DNA of 64,000 nt from Picocystis sp. L7 (taxonomy: Eukaryota; Chlorophyta; Picocystophyceae; Picocystales; Picocystaceae): contig QXJR01000027.1 of assembly GCA_020975725.1 (NCBI GenBank), forward strand, positions 620,001-684,000, in the 5' to 3' direction. The notes below the pieces were generated by a model. The model was given only the letters and a program-made list of their open reading frames with translations. It did not search any database and was not told where the DNA came from. The position numbers and the translations under genes are program-made. Shown here one piece after another: positions 1 through 11,165 of the stretch. The number at the start of each line of letters is the position of its first letter. The stretch's first letter is position 1.

Positions 1-1301
1 TCCAGGCCAAAATCGCTGTTTTTTTCCATCGTTCCTCCTACATTCACCATGGTTCCCTTTCCTTCCAATTTTTTACAGGAGTCTTGTCTCCAACAGTGAA
101 AGTGATGGACTTCGTGTGGCTCTCCGTAGGTGCATACACTGTCCATGGCACGATTTTGAAACAGGGCTGACCCAGTAGTCCGCCACTTCTTTCAGGGTTC
201 CTGCCCGAACCCCTGACTTCTCCTCCCCGTTTGACCCTCATTCCGATCGTTTCAGGACTTGCATTGCACACCAACGGATTCCTTGTAAAATTCTCTTTCT
301 GTTCATGGGATTCACTGGGGCTGTATCGGCCTCAGTGGCACACAACGAGGGGGAACTGGTCCCTACCATTGGTTGGCCCCAATGGGGACCCTTTTGCACA
401 GCCACGGCTGGGCGGACGCCTTCGTTCGCCATTGCCCAGCGGGGGATGGGATGGATTCGAAACTCCGGGTGCAGATCGACCGCTATGTGTTCTACACTGT
501 CATCGATTTTCGTAGGTCGAAGTTGGGTGGGTGTCCTGTGGCACCCATTCCCATCCGGCTGTTGGTGACCCCTCGAAACAGGCCATCTTCGCCGCTTGGG
601 ATCCAAGGCTCCGTCTCCAGGCCGAAGAGAAAGGGAAGGATAGGGACGTGAAAGGAGAGGGCAAGGAGTTGTCTTGCGCCTCCTGGATCGCCGACGGAAG
701 GTGGCCTCTTGAGACCCTTCATGGGGACCGGGAGCGACTTGTAAAAAAAAATCGTGTTTTCAGACCATCCCTTCCAATGGACCTGTTTTCAAAGGGGGTC
801 TACGGGCAGTATCGAGGCACGGAGCTCCAATCGGGCAACGCAGGGCCCTTCTCCGGAGTTTCAGCTTCCATTCCCATGCCCACACGTCCGCGAGAATCTT
901 CCGCCCCACGAGCAGACCACGGAGAAACACCTCCAGGGGGGGTGTGGCGGAGTACTGGGTCCTCCCCCCTTGAAGGGACCCCAATCGACACACGGGTGAA
1001 AGGGACCCTCCATTACGCCCCAACGAGAACGACCGAGGCTGTGAAATTCGGTGCGGAAGATGTGCATACATAGGGGTACTTGTACGCAAAATTGTACCTT
1101 GGAAGCTCCGGTGGTCCATGCATTTCGATGGGCAAACCGGCTGGTGGTACAGCCCGTGACCCATAGAGAGACCTGGGGTCAAGGGGAGATTCGCCCCTTG
1201 TGTAAACAAATGGTACAGGGTTAACTCGGCTTTACCACATGCCCTAGGAGACGGGCTCGTGAGGAGAGCCATCAGCCCTCCACAAGGCAAGCACGCTCCC
1301 C
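1..1301. other. Unit portion without a recognisable gene (recurs every 2466 bp)
   Basis: About 1.36 kb of each unit lies between successive transposase ORFs. Several overlapping open frames exist on both strands (the longest is 208 codons on minus, with 180 codons on plus), but none has recognisable motifs and they overlap one another. Their conservation between copies means nothing because the whole unit is identical. The stretch contains an A9 run near 745, short C/G runs and a 7-bp hairpin at 1180-1200. I could not find a pair of terminal inverted repeats here. Confidence 0.7.
1180..1200 (+). promoter_or_regulatory. 7-bp stem, 7-nt loop hairpin upstream of the transposase ORF
   Basis: The arms CAAGGGG and CCCCTTG are perfect inverted repeats around a 7-nt loop, about 100 bp before the transposase ATG, and recur in every unit (+2466 each). 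It could be an mRNA leader structure or a protein-binding dyad; the role is inferred only from position. Confidence 0.4.
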
Positions 1302-2408
1302 ATGCAAACGAGGGGAACGATGGACAAGCAAGCGAGGGAAATCTCCAAGGTGACCCAACAAGTGGTTCGGTATGCCTTTCAAACATGTGGTGGTGACATC
1401 ACCACTACGGCGTTGGTTATGAAACGTTCCGTGGCAGAGGTGGAGTCGTTCCTCCGCGAGGTGCCTTCCAAGGCCCATGGTCATGGCAACCATCGAAGCT
1501 TGGAGTACGCACATGGCTATGAAAAATGGCTTGTGCGTTTTCTTACACAACGGGCCGAGAAGGGGCAGCTCACGTACACGGAAGAGGTCCAACGTGCATG
1601 GCACAGCAAGTACAAGAAAGTCATTCCCCTGAGGACCCTTCAACGTGTCTTTCGAGATTTGGGAGTGGGGTTCAAGGTGCAAAAGGTGGAGCGCAAGCTC
1701 AACCTCAAGCACAAAATCGCGCGAGTTCAGTTTGCCCAAGACCATATGAACTTTGACTTTGGACAGGTCATGTTCACGGATGCACACACTTTGCGCTTGT
1801 CACGCATTCCTCACTCCAAGGGGAGGAGAACCATGGCACCAAGTGGCGTTACTCCCAAGTTGTTTGCCCAAAAGAACCCACCTTGCATCAAGGTGTACGC
1901 TGGGTTAACCAAGCATGGGTGTACCGAACTTGTGGAGGTCACCGGGACCACGGACTTGGAGAATGCTTATGAAACCAAGCGTGGGAAGCAAGCATGCAAG
2001 GGGGTGTCTTCAACGGAGTACTCCTATGATGTCCTCCCTCGCTTATTGGCTGAAGGCAATAGGTTGTTCAAGGGGGGGTCATGGACCTTTCAACAAGACG
2101 GTGACGGGGCACACACAGCCAAGGCCACCCTCACCACCTTGAGAGAATGGACACAAGACATGGGTGTGGATGTGATGTTTGACTGGCCCTCTATGAGCCC
2201 AGACCTCAGTCCCATTGAGAATCTTTGGGCCTTGCTTGACATGAAGGTTTTGCATGCTCAGCCCACCACCCTTGGGGAGTTGAGAAGGTGCATGTACCAA
2301 GCATGGGCTGAGCTTGGAAGAGGAACTATCCCAAGGCGACTGATGGATAGCATGCCCCGGAGGATGGATCAAGTACGGAAGAGGAAAGGAGAAATGATTC
2401 ACTATTGA
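1302..2408 (+). CDS. Tc1/mariner-IS630 superfamily transposase, array copy 1
   Basis: This is a 368-aa DDE transposase that would cut and paste its element DNA in the nucleus. The N-terminal part (about residues 10-140) reads as two helix-turn-helix DNA-binding segments, the second including the PLRTLQRVF stretch. The catalytic triad is visible: D160 in VMFTDAHTL, D266 in FQQDGDGAHT and E306 in SPDLSPIENLW. There are 39 residues between the last two, which makes it DD39E rather than the usual DD34E/D. The start is ATG at 1302; a second in-frame ATG lies at 1320. The frame is intact. A 7-bp stem hairpin lies about 100 bp upstream. The protein is a normal length for the family. It may be active, but no terminal inverted repeats could be recognised, so autonomy is unproven. 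Confidence 0.93.
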   Translation: MQTRGTMDKQAREISKVTQQVVRYAFQTCGGDITTTALVMKRSVAEVESFLREVPSKAHGHGNHRSLEYAHGYEKWLVRFLTQRAEKGQLTYTEEVQRAWHSKYKKVIPLRTLQRVFRDLGVGFKVQKVERKLNLKHKIARVQFAQDHMNFDFGQVMFTDAHTLRLSRIPHSKGRRTMAPSGVTPKLFAQKNPPCIKVYAGLTKHGCTELVEVTGTTDLENAYETKRGKQACKGVSSTEYSYDVLPRLLAEGNRLFKGGSWTFQQDGDGAHTAKATLTTLREWTQDMGVDVMFDWPSMSPDLSPIENLWALLDMKVLHAQPTTLGELRRCMYQAWAELGRGTIPRRLMDSMPRRMDQVRKRKGEMIHY

Positions 2409-3767
2409 AAGTGGAGTACACGTGGGCTTGAAGGACAGTAGCCCAACCCACCTGAAAATTTGAAAATCCAGGCCAAAATCGCTGTTTTTTTCCATCGTTC
2501 CTCCTACATTCACCATGGTTCCCTTTCCTTCCAATTTTTTACAGGAGTCTTGTCTCCAACAGTGAAAGTGATGGACTTCGTGTGGCTCTCCGTAGGTGCA
2601 TACACTGTCCATGGCACGATTTTGAAACAGGGCTGACCCAGTAGTCCGCCACTTCTTTCAGGGTTCCTGCCCGAACCCCTGACTTCTCCTCCCCGTTTGA
2701 CCCTCATTCCGATCGTTTCAGGACTTGCATTGCACACCAACGGATTCCTTGTAAAATTCTCTTTCTGTTCATGGGATTCACTGGGGCTGTATCGGCCTCA
2801 GTGGCACACAACGAGGGGGAACTGGTCCCTACCATTGGTTGGCCCCAATGGGGACCCTTTTGCACAGCCACGGCTGGGCGGACGCCTTCGTTCGCCATTG
2901 CCCAGCGGGGGATGGGATGGATTCGAAACTCCGGGTGCAGATCGACCGCTATGTGTTCTACACTGTCATCGATTTTCGTAGGTCGAAGTTGGGTGGGTGT
3001 CCTGTGGCACCCATTCCCATCCGGCTGTTGGTGACCCCTCGAAACAGGCCATCTTCGCCGCTTGGGATCCAAGGCTCCGTCTCCAGGCCGAAGAGAAAGG
3101 GAAGGATAGGGACGTGAAAGGAGAGGGCAAGGAGTTGTCTTGCGCCTCCTGGATCGCCGACGGAAGGTGGCCTCTTGAGACCCTTCATGGGGACCGGGAG
3201 CGACTTGTAAAAAAAAATCGTGTTTTCAGACCATCCCTTCCAATGGACCTGTTTTCAAAGGGGGTCTACGGGCAGTATCGAGGCACGGAGCTCCAATCGG
3301 GCAACGCAGGGCCCTTCTCCGGAGTTTCAGCTTCCATTCCCATGCCCACACGTCCGCGAGAATCTTCCGCCCCACGAGCAGACCACGGAGAAACACCTCC
3401 AGGGGGGGTGTGGCGGAGTACTGGGTCCTCCCCCCTTGAAGGGACCCCAATCGACACACGGGTGAAAGGGACCCTCCATTACGCCCCAACGAGAACGACC
3501 GAGGCTGTGAAATTCGGTGCGGAAGATGTGCATACATAGGGGTACTTGTACGCAAAATTGTACCTTGGAAGCTCCGGTGGTCCATGCATTTCGATGGGCA
3601 AACCGGCTGGTGGTACAGCCCGTGACCCATAGAGAGACCTGGGGTCAAGGGGAGATTCGCCCCTTGTGTAAACAAATGGTACAGGGTTAACTCGGCTTTA
3701 CCACATGCCCTAGGAGACGGGCTCGTGAGGAGAGCCATCAGCCCTCCACAAGGCAAGCACGCTCCCC

Positions 3768-4874
3768 ATGCAAACGAGGGGAACGATGGACAAGCAAGCG
3801 AGGGAAATCTCCAAGGTGACCCAACAAGTGGTTCGGTATGCCTTTCAAACATGTGGTGGTGACATCACCACTACGGCGTTGGTTATGAAACGTTCCGTGG
3901 CAGAGGTGGAGTCGTTCCTCCGCGAGGTGCCTTCCAAGGCCCATGGTCATGGCAACCATCGAAGCTTGGAGTACGCACATGGCTATGAAAAATGGCTTGT
4001 GCGTTTTCTTACACAACGGGCCGAGAAGGGGCAGCTCACGTACACGGAAGAGGTCCAACGTGCATGGCACAGCAAGTACAAGAAAGTCATTCCCCTGAGG
4101 ACCCTTCAACGTGTCTTTCGAGATTTGGGAGTGGGGTTCAAGGTGCAAAAGGTGGAGCGCAAGCTCAACCTCAAGCACAAAATCGCGCGAGTTCAGTTTG
4201 CCCAAGACCATATGAACTTTGACTTTGGACAGGTCATGTTCACGGATGCACACACTTTGCGCTTGTCACGCATTCCTCACTCCAAGGGGAGGAGAACCAT
4301 GGCACCAAGTGGCGTTACTCCCAAGTTGTTTGCCCAAAAGAACCCACCTTGCATCAAGGTGTACGCTGGGTTAACCAAGCATGGGTGTACCGAACTTGTG
4401 GAGGTCACCGGGACCACGGACTTGGAGAATGCTTATGAAACCAAGCGTGGGAAGCAAGCATGCAAGGGGGTGTCTTCAACGGAGTACTCCTATGATGTCC
4501 TCCCTCGCTTATTGGCTGAAGGCAATAGGTTGTTCAAGGGGGGGTCATGGACCTTTCAACAAGACGGTGACGGGGCACACACAGCCAAGGCCACCCTCAC
4601 CACCTTGAGAGAATGGACACAAGACATGGGTGTGGATGTGATGTTTGACTGGCCCTCTATGAGCCCAGACCTCAGTCCCATTGAGAATCTTTGGGCCTTG
4701 CTTGACATGAAGGTTTTGCATGCTCAGCCCACCACCCTTGGGGAGTTGAGAAGGTGCATGTACCAAGCATGGGCTGAGCTTGGAAGAGGAACTATCCCAA
4801 GGCGACTGATGGATAGCATGCCCCGGAGGATGGATCAAGTACGGAAGAGGAAAGGAGAAATGATTCACTATTGA
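3768..4874 (+). CDS. Transposase, array copy 2
   Basis: This copy encodes the same 368-aa protein as the copy at 1302, exactly 2466 bp away, with the catalytic D160, D266 and E306 retained and no stop or frameshift. Confidence 0.93.
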   Translation: MQTRGTMDKQAREISKVTQQVVRYAFQTCGGDITTTALVMKRSVAEVESFLREVPSKAHGHGNHRSLEYAHGYEKWLVRFLTQRAEKGQLTYTEEVQRAWHSKYKKVIPLRTLQRVFRDLGVGFKVQKVERKLNLKHKIARVQFAQDHMNFDFGQVMFTDAHTLRLSRIPHSKGRRTMAPSGVTPKLFAQKNPPCIKVYAGLTKHGCTELVEVTGTTDLENAYETKRGKQACKGVSSTEYSYDVLPRLLAEGNRLFKGGSWTFQQDGDGAHTAKATLTTLREWTQDMGVDVMFDWPSMSPDLSPIENLWALLDMKVLHAQPTTLGELRRCMYQAWAELGRGTIPRRLMDSMPRRMDQVRKRKGEMIHY

Positions 4875-6233
4875 AAGTGGAGTACACGTGGGCTTGAAGG
4901 ACAGTAGCCCAACCCACCTGAAAATTTGAAAATCCAGGCCAAAATCGCTGTTTTTTTCCATCGTTCCTCCTACATTCACCATGGTTCCCTTTCCTTCCAA
5001 TTTTTTACAGGAGTCTTGTCTCCAACAGTGAAAGTGATGGACTTCGTGTGGCTCTCCGTAGGTGCATACACTGTCCATGGCACGATTTTGAAACAGGGCT
5101 GACCCAGTAGTCCGCCACTTCTTTCAGGGTTCCTGCCCGAACCCCTGACTTCTCCTCCCCGTTTGACCCTCATTCCGATCGTTTCAGGACTTGCATTGCA
5201 CACCAACGGATTCCTTGTAAAATTCTCTTTCTGTTCATGGGATTCACTGGGGCTGTATCGGCCTCAGTGGCACACAACGAGGGGGAACTGGTCCCTACCA
5301 TTGGTTGGCCCCAATGGGGACCCTTTTGCACAGCCACGGCTGGGCGGACGCCTTCGTTCGCCATTGCCCAGCGGGGGATGGGATGGATTCGAAACTCCGG
5401 GTGCAGATCGACCGCTATGTGTTCTACACTGTCATCGATTTTCGTAGGTCGAAGTTGGGTGGGTGTCCTGTGGCACCCATTCCCATCCGGCTGTTGGTGA
5501 CCCCTCGAAACAGGCCATCTTCGCCGCTTGGGATCCAAGGCTCCGTCTCCAGGCCGAAGAGAAAGGGAAGGATAGGGACGTGAAAGGAGAGGGCAAGGAG
5601 TTGTCTTGCGCCTCCTGGATCGCCGACGGAAGGTGGCCTCTTGAGACCCTTCATGGGGACCGGGAGCGACTTGTAAAAAAAAATCGTGTTTTCAGACCAT
5701 CCCTTCCAATGGACCTGTTTTCAAAGGGGGTCTACGGGCAGTATCGAGGCACGGAGCTCCAATCGGGCAACGCAGGGCCCTTCTCCGGAGTTTCAGCTTC
5801 CATTCCCATGCCCACACGTCCGCGAGAATCTTCCGCCCCACGAGCAGACCACGGAGAAACACCTCCAGGGGGGGTGTGGCGGAGTACTGGGTCCTCCCCC
5901 CTTGAAGGGACCCCAATCGACACACGGGTGAAAGGGACCCTCCATTACGCCCCAACGAGAACGACCGAGGCTGTGAAATTCGGTGCGGAAGATGTGCATA
6001 CATAGGGGTACTTGTACGCAAAATTGTACCTTGGAAGCTCCGGTGGTCCATGCATTTCGATGGGCAAACCGGCTGGTGGTACAGCCCGTGACCCATAGAG
6101 AGACCTGGGGTCAAGGGGAGATTCGCCCCTTGTGTAAACAAATGGTACAGGGTTAACTCGGCTTTACCACATGCCCTAGGAGACGGGCTCGTGAGGAGAG
6201 CCATCAGCCCTCCACAAGGCAAGCACGCTCCCC

Positions 6234-7340
6234 ATGCAAACGAGGGGAACGATGGACAAGCAAGCGAGGGAAATCTCCAAGGTGACCCAACAAGTGGTTC
6301 GGTATGCCTTTCAAACATGTGGTGGTGACATCACCACTACGGCGTTGGTTATGAAACGTTCCGTGGCAGAGGTGGAGTCGTTCCTCCGCGAGGTGCCTTC
6401 CAAGGCCCATGGTCATGGCAACCATCGAAGCTTGGAGTACGCACATGGCTATGAAAAATGGCTTGTGCGTTTTCTTACACAACGGGCCGAGAAGGGGCAG
6501 CTCACGTACACGGAAGAGGTCCAACGTGCATGGCACAGCAAGTACAAGAAAGTCATTCCCCTGAGGACCCTTCAACGTGTCTTTCGAGATTTGGGAGTGG
6601 GGTTCAAGGTGCAAAAGGTGGAGCGCAAGCTCAACCTCAAGCACAAAATCGCGCGAGTTCAGTTTGCCCAAGACCATATGAACTTTGACTTTGGACAGGT
6701 CATGTTCACGGATGCACACACTTTGCGCTTGTCACGCATTCCTCACTCCAAGGGGAGGAGAACCATGGCACCAAGTGGCGTTACTCCCAAGTTGTTTGCC
6801 CAAAAGAACCCACCTTGCATCAAGGTGTACGCTGGGTTAACCAAGCATGGGTGTACCGAACTTGTGGAGGTCACCGGGACCACGGACTTGGAGAATGCTT
6901 ATGAAACCAAGCGTGGGAAGCAAGCATGCAAGGGGGTGTCTTCAACGGAGTACTCCTATGATGTCCTCCCTCGCTTATTGGCTGAAGGCAATAGGTTGTT
7001 CAAGGGGGGGTCATGGACCTTTCAACAAGACGGTGACGGGGCACACACAGCCAAGGCCACCCTCACCACCTTGAGAGAATGGACACAAGACATGGGTGTG
7101 GATGTGATGTTTGACTGGCCCTCTATGAGCCCAGACCTCAGTCCCATTGAGAATCTTTGGGCCTTGCTTGACATGAAGGTTTTGCATGCTCAGCCCACCA
7201 CCCTTGGGGAGTTGAGAAGGTGCATGTACCAAGCATGGGCTGAGCTTGGAAGAGGAACTATCCCAAGGCGACTGATGGATAGCATGCCCCGGAGGATGGA
7301 TCAAGTACGGAAGAGGAAAGGAGAAATGATTCACTATTGA
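6234..7340 (+). CDS. Transposase, array copy 3
   Basis: Identical intact 368-aa DD39E transposase, in the same position within its repeat unit. Confidence 0.93.
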   Translation: MQTRGTMDKQAREISKVTQQVVRYAFQTCGGDITTTALVMKRSVAEVESFLREVPSKAHGHGNHRSLEYAHGYEKWLVRFLTQRAEKGQLTYTEEVQRAWHSKYKKVIPLRTLQRVFRDLGVGFKVQKVERKLNLKHKIARVQFAQDHMNFDFGQVMFTDAHTLRLSRIPHSKGRRTMAPSGVTPKLFAQKNPPCIKVYAGLTKHGCTELVEVTGTTDLENAYETKRGKQACKGVSSTEYSYDVLPRLLAEGNRLFKGGSWTFQQDGDGAHTAKATLTTLREWTQDMGVDVMFDWPSMSPDLSPIENLWALLDMKVLHAQPTTLGELRRCMYQAWAELGRGTIPRRLMDSMPRRMDQVRKRKGEMIHY

Positions 7341-8699
7341 AAGTGGAGTACACGTGGGCTTGAAGGACAGTAGCCCAACCCACCTGAAAATTTGAAAATC
7401 CAGGCCAAAATCGCTGTTTTTTTCCATCGTTCCTCCTACATTCACCATGGTTCCCTTTCCTTCCAATTTTTTACAGGAGTCTTGTCTCCAACAGTGAAAG
7501 TGATGGACTTCGTGTGGCTCTCCGTAGGTGCATACACTGTCCATGGCACGATTTTGAAACAGGGCTGACCCAGTAGTCCGCCACTTCTTTCAGGGTTCCT
7601 GCCCGAACCCCTGACTTCTCCTCCCCGTTTGACCCTCATTCCGATCGTTTCAGGACTTGCATTGCACACCAACGGATTCCTTGTAAAATTCTCTTTCTGT
7701 TCATGGGATTCACTGGGGCTGTATCGGCCTCAGTGGCACACAACGAGGGGGAACTGGTCCCTACCATTGGTTGGCCCCAATGGGGACCCTTTTGCACAGC
7801 CACGGCTGGGCGGACGCCTTCGTTCGCCATTGCCCAGCGGGGGATGGGATGGATTCGAAACTCCGGGTGCAGATCGACCGCTATGTGTTCTACACTGTCA
7901 TCGATTTTCGTAGGTCGAAGTTGGGTGGGTGTCCTGTGGCACCCATTCCCATCCGGCTGTTGGTGACCCCTCGAAACAGGCCATCTTCGCCGCTTGGGAT
8001 CCAAGGCTCCGTCTCCAGGCCGAAGAGAAAGGGAAGGATAGGGACGTGAAAGGAGAGGGCAAGGAGTTGTCTTGCGCCTCCTGGATCGCCGACGGAAGGT
8101 GGCCTCTTGAGACCCTTCATGGGGACCGGGAGCGACTTGTAAAAAAAAATCGTGTTTTCAGACCATCCCTTCCAATGGACCTGTTTTCAAAGGGGGTCTA
8201 CGGGCAGTATCGAGGCACGGAGCTCCAATCGGGCAACGCAGGGCCCTTCTCCGGAGTTTCAGCTTCCATTCCCATGCCCACACGTCCGCGAGAATCTTCC
8301 GCCCCACGAGCAGACCACGGAGAAACACCTCCAGGGGGGGTGTGGCGGAGTACTGGGTCCTCCCCCCTTGAAGGGACCCCAATCGACACACGGGTGAAAG
8401 GGACCCTCCATTACGCCCCAACGAGAACGACCGAGGCTGTGAAATTCGGTGCGGAAGATGTGCATACATAGGGGTACTTGTACGCAAAATTGTACCTTGG
8501 AAGCTCCGGTGGTCCATGCATTTCGATGGGCAAACCGGCTGGTGGTACAGCCCGTGACCCATAGAGAGACCTGGGGTCAAGGGGAGATTCGCCCCTTGTG
8601 TAAACAAATGGTACAGGGTTAACTCGGCTTTACCACATGCCCTAGGAGACGGGCTCGTGAGGAGAGCCATCAGCCCTCCACAAGGCAAGCACGCTCCCC

Positions 8700-9806
8700 A
8701 TGCAAACGAGGGGAACGATGGACAAGCAAGCGAGGGAAATCTCCAAGGTGACCCAACAAGTGGTTCGGTATGCCTTTCAAACATGTGGTGGTGACATCAC
8801 CACTACGGCGTTGGTTATGAAACGTTCCGTGGCAGAGGTGGAGTCGTTCCTCCGCGAGGTGCCTTCCAAGGCCCATGGTCATGGCAACCATCGAAGCTTG
8901 GAGTACGCACATGGCTATGAAAAATGGCTTGTGCGTTTTCTTACACAACGGGCCGAGAAGGGGCAGCTCACGTACACGGAAGAGGTCCAACGTGCATGGC
9001 ACAGCAAGTACAAGAAAGTCATTCCCCTGAGGACCCTTCAACGTGTCTTTCGAGATTTGGGAGTGGGGTTCAAGGTGCAAAAGGTGGAGCGCAAGCTCAA
9101 CCTCAAGCACAAAATCGCGCGAGTTCAGTTTGCCCAAGACCATATGAACTTTGACTTTGGACAGGTCATGTTCACGGATGCACACACTTTGCGCTTGTCA
9201 CGCATTCCTCACTCCAAGGGGAGGAGAACCATGGCACCAAGTGGCGTTACTCCCAAGTTGTTTGCCCAAAAGAACCCACCTTGCATCAAGGTGTACGCTG
9301 GGTTAACCAAGCATGGGTGTACCGAACTTGTGGAGGTCACCGGGACCACGGACTTGGAGAATGCTTATGAAACCAAGCGTGGGAAGCAAGCATGCAAGGG
9401 GGTGTCTTCAACGGAGTACTCCTATGATGTCCTCCCTCGCTTATTGGCTGAAGGCAATAGGTTGTTCAAGGGGGGGTCATGGACCTTTCAACAAGACGGT
9501 GACGGGGCACACACAGCCAAGGCCACCCTCACCACCTTGAGAGAATGGACACAAGACATGGGTGTGGATGTGATGTTTGACTGGCCCTCTATGAGCCCAG
9601 ACCTCAGTCCCATTGAGAATCTTTGGGCCTTGCTTGACATGAAGGTTTTGCATGCTCAGCCCACCACCCTTGGGGAGTTGAGAAGGTGCATGTACCAAGC
9701 ATGGGCTGAGCTTGGAAGAGGAACTATCCCAAGGCGACTGATGGATAGCATGCCCCGGAGGATGGATCAAGTACGGAAGAGGAAAGGAGAAATGATTCAC
9801 TATTGA
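8700..9806 (+). CDS. Transposase, array copy 4
   Basis: Identical intact 368-aa DD39E transposase, in the same position within its repeat unit. Confidence 0.93.
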   Translation: MQTRGTMDKQAREISKVTQQVVRYAFQTCGGDITTTALVMKRSVAEVESFLREVPSKAHGHGNHRSLEYAHGYEKWLVRFLTQRAEKGQLTYTEEVQRAWHSKYKKVIPLRTLQRVFRDLGVGFKVQKVERKLNLKHKIARVQFAQDHMNFDFGQVMFTDAHTLRLSRIPHSKGRRTMAPSGVTPKLFAQKNPPCIKVYAGLTKHGCTELVEVTGTTDLENAYETKRGKQACKGVSSTEYSYDVLPRLLAEGNRLFKGGSWTFQQDGDGAHTAKATLTTLREWTQDMGVDVMFDWPSMSPDLSPIENLWALLDMKVLHAQPTTLGELRRCMYQAWAELGRGTIPRRLMDSMPRRMDQVRKRKGEMIHY

Positions 9807-11165
9807 AAGTGGAGTACACGTGGGCTTGAAGGACAGTAGCCCAACCCACCTGAAAATTTGAAAATCCAGGCCAAAATCGCTGTTTTTTTCCATCGTTCCT
9901 CCTACATTCACCATGGTTCCCTTTCCTTCCAATTTTTTACAGGAGTCTTGTCTCCAACAGTGAAAGTGATGGACTTCGTGTGGCTCTCCGTAGGTGCATA
10001 CACTGTCCATGGCACGATTTTGAAACAGGGCTGACCCAGTAGTCCGCCACTTCTTTCAGGGTTCCTGCCCGAACCCCTGACTTCTCCTCCCCGTTTGACC
10101 CTCATTCCGATCGTTTCAGGACTTGCATTGCACACCAACGGATTCCTTGTAAAATTCTCTTTCTGTTCATGGGATTCACTGGGGCTGTATCGGCCTCAGT
10201 GGCACACAACGAGGGGGAACTGGTCCCTACCATTGGTTGGCCCCAATGGGGACCCTTTTGCACAGCCACGGCTGGGCGGACGCCTTCGTTCGCCATTGCC
10301 CAGCGGGGGATGGGATGGATTCGAAACTCCGGGTGCAGATCGACCGCTATGTGTTCTACACTGTCATCGATTTTCGTAGGTCGAAGTTGGGTGGGTGTCC
10401 TGTGGCACCCATTCCCATCCGGCTGTTGGTGACCCCTCGAAACAGGCCATCTTCGCCGCTTGGGATCCAAGGCTCCGTCTCCAGGCCGAAGAGAAAGGGA
10501 AGGATAGGGACGTGAAAGGAGAGGGCAAGGAGTTGTCTTGCGCCTCCTGGATCGCCGACGGAAGGTGGCCTCTTGAGACCCTTCATGGGGACCGGGAGCG
10601 ACTTGTAAAAAAAAATCGTGTTTTCAGACCATCCCTTCCAATGGACCTGTTTTCAAAGGGGGTCTACGGGCAGTATCGAGGCACGGAGCTCCAATCGGGC
10701 AACGCAGGGCCCTTCTCCGGAGTTTCAGCTTCCATTCCCATGCCCACACGTCCGCGAGAATCTTCCGCCCCACGAGCAGACCACGGAGAAACACCTCCAG
10801 GGGGGGTGTGGCGGAGTACTGGGTCCTCCCCCCTTGAAGGGACCCCAATCGACACACGGGTGAAAGGGACCCTCCATTACGCCCCAACGAGAACGACCGA
10901 GGCTGTGAAATTCGGTGCGGAAGATGTGCATACATAGGGGTACTTGTACGCAAAATTGTACCTTGGAAGCTCCGGTGGTCCATGCATTTCGATGGGCAAA
11001 CCGGCTGGTGGTACAGCCCGTGACCCATAGAGAGACCTGGGGTCAAGGGGAGATTCGCCCCTTGTGTAAACAAATGGTACAGGGTTAACTCGGCTTTACC
11101 ACATGCCCTAGGAGACGGGCTCGTGAGGAGAGCCATCAGCCCTCCACAAGGCAAGCACGCTCCCC

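Noticed and set aside
531-1073. 180-codon plus-strand ORF in the repeat unit as a second element gene
   Set aside because: It has no recognisable motif and overlaps several other open frames on both strands; its conservation is a by-product of whole-unit identity.
760-1386. 208-codon minus-strand ORF in the repeat unit
   Set aside because: It is Pro/Ser/Leu-rich low-information sequence and overlaps the start of the transposase gene antisense; no domain seen.
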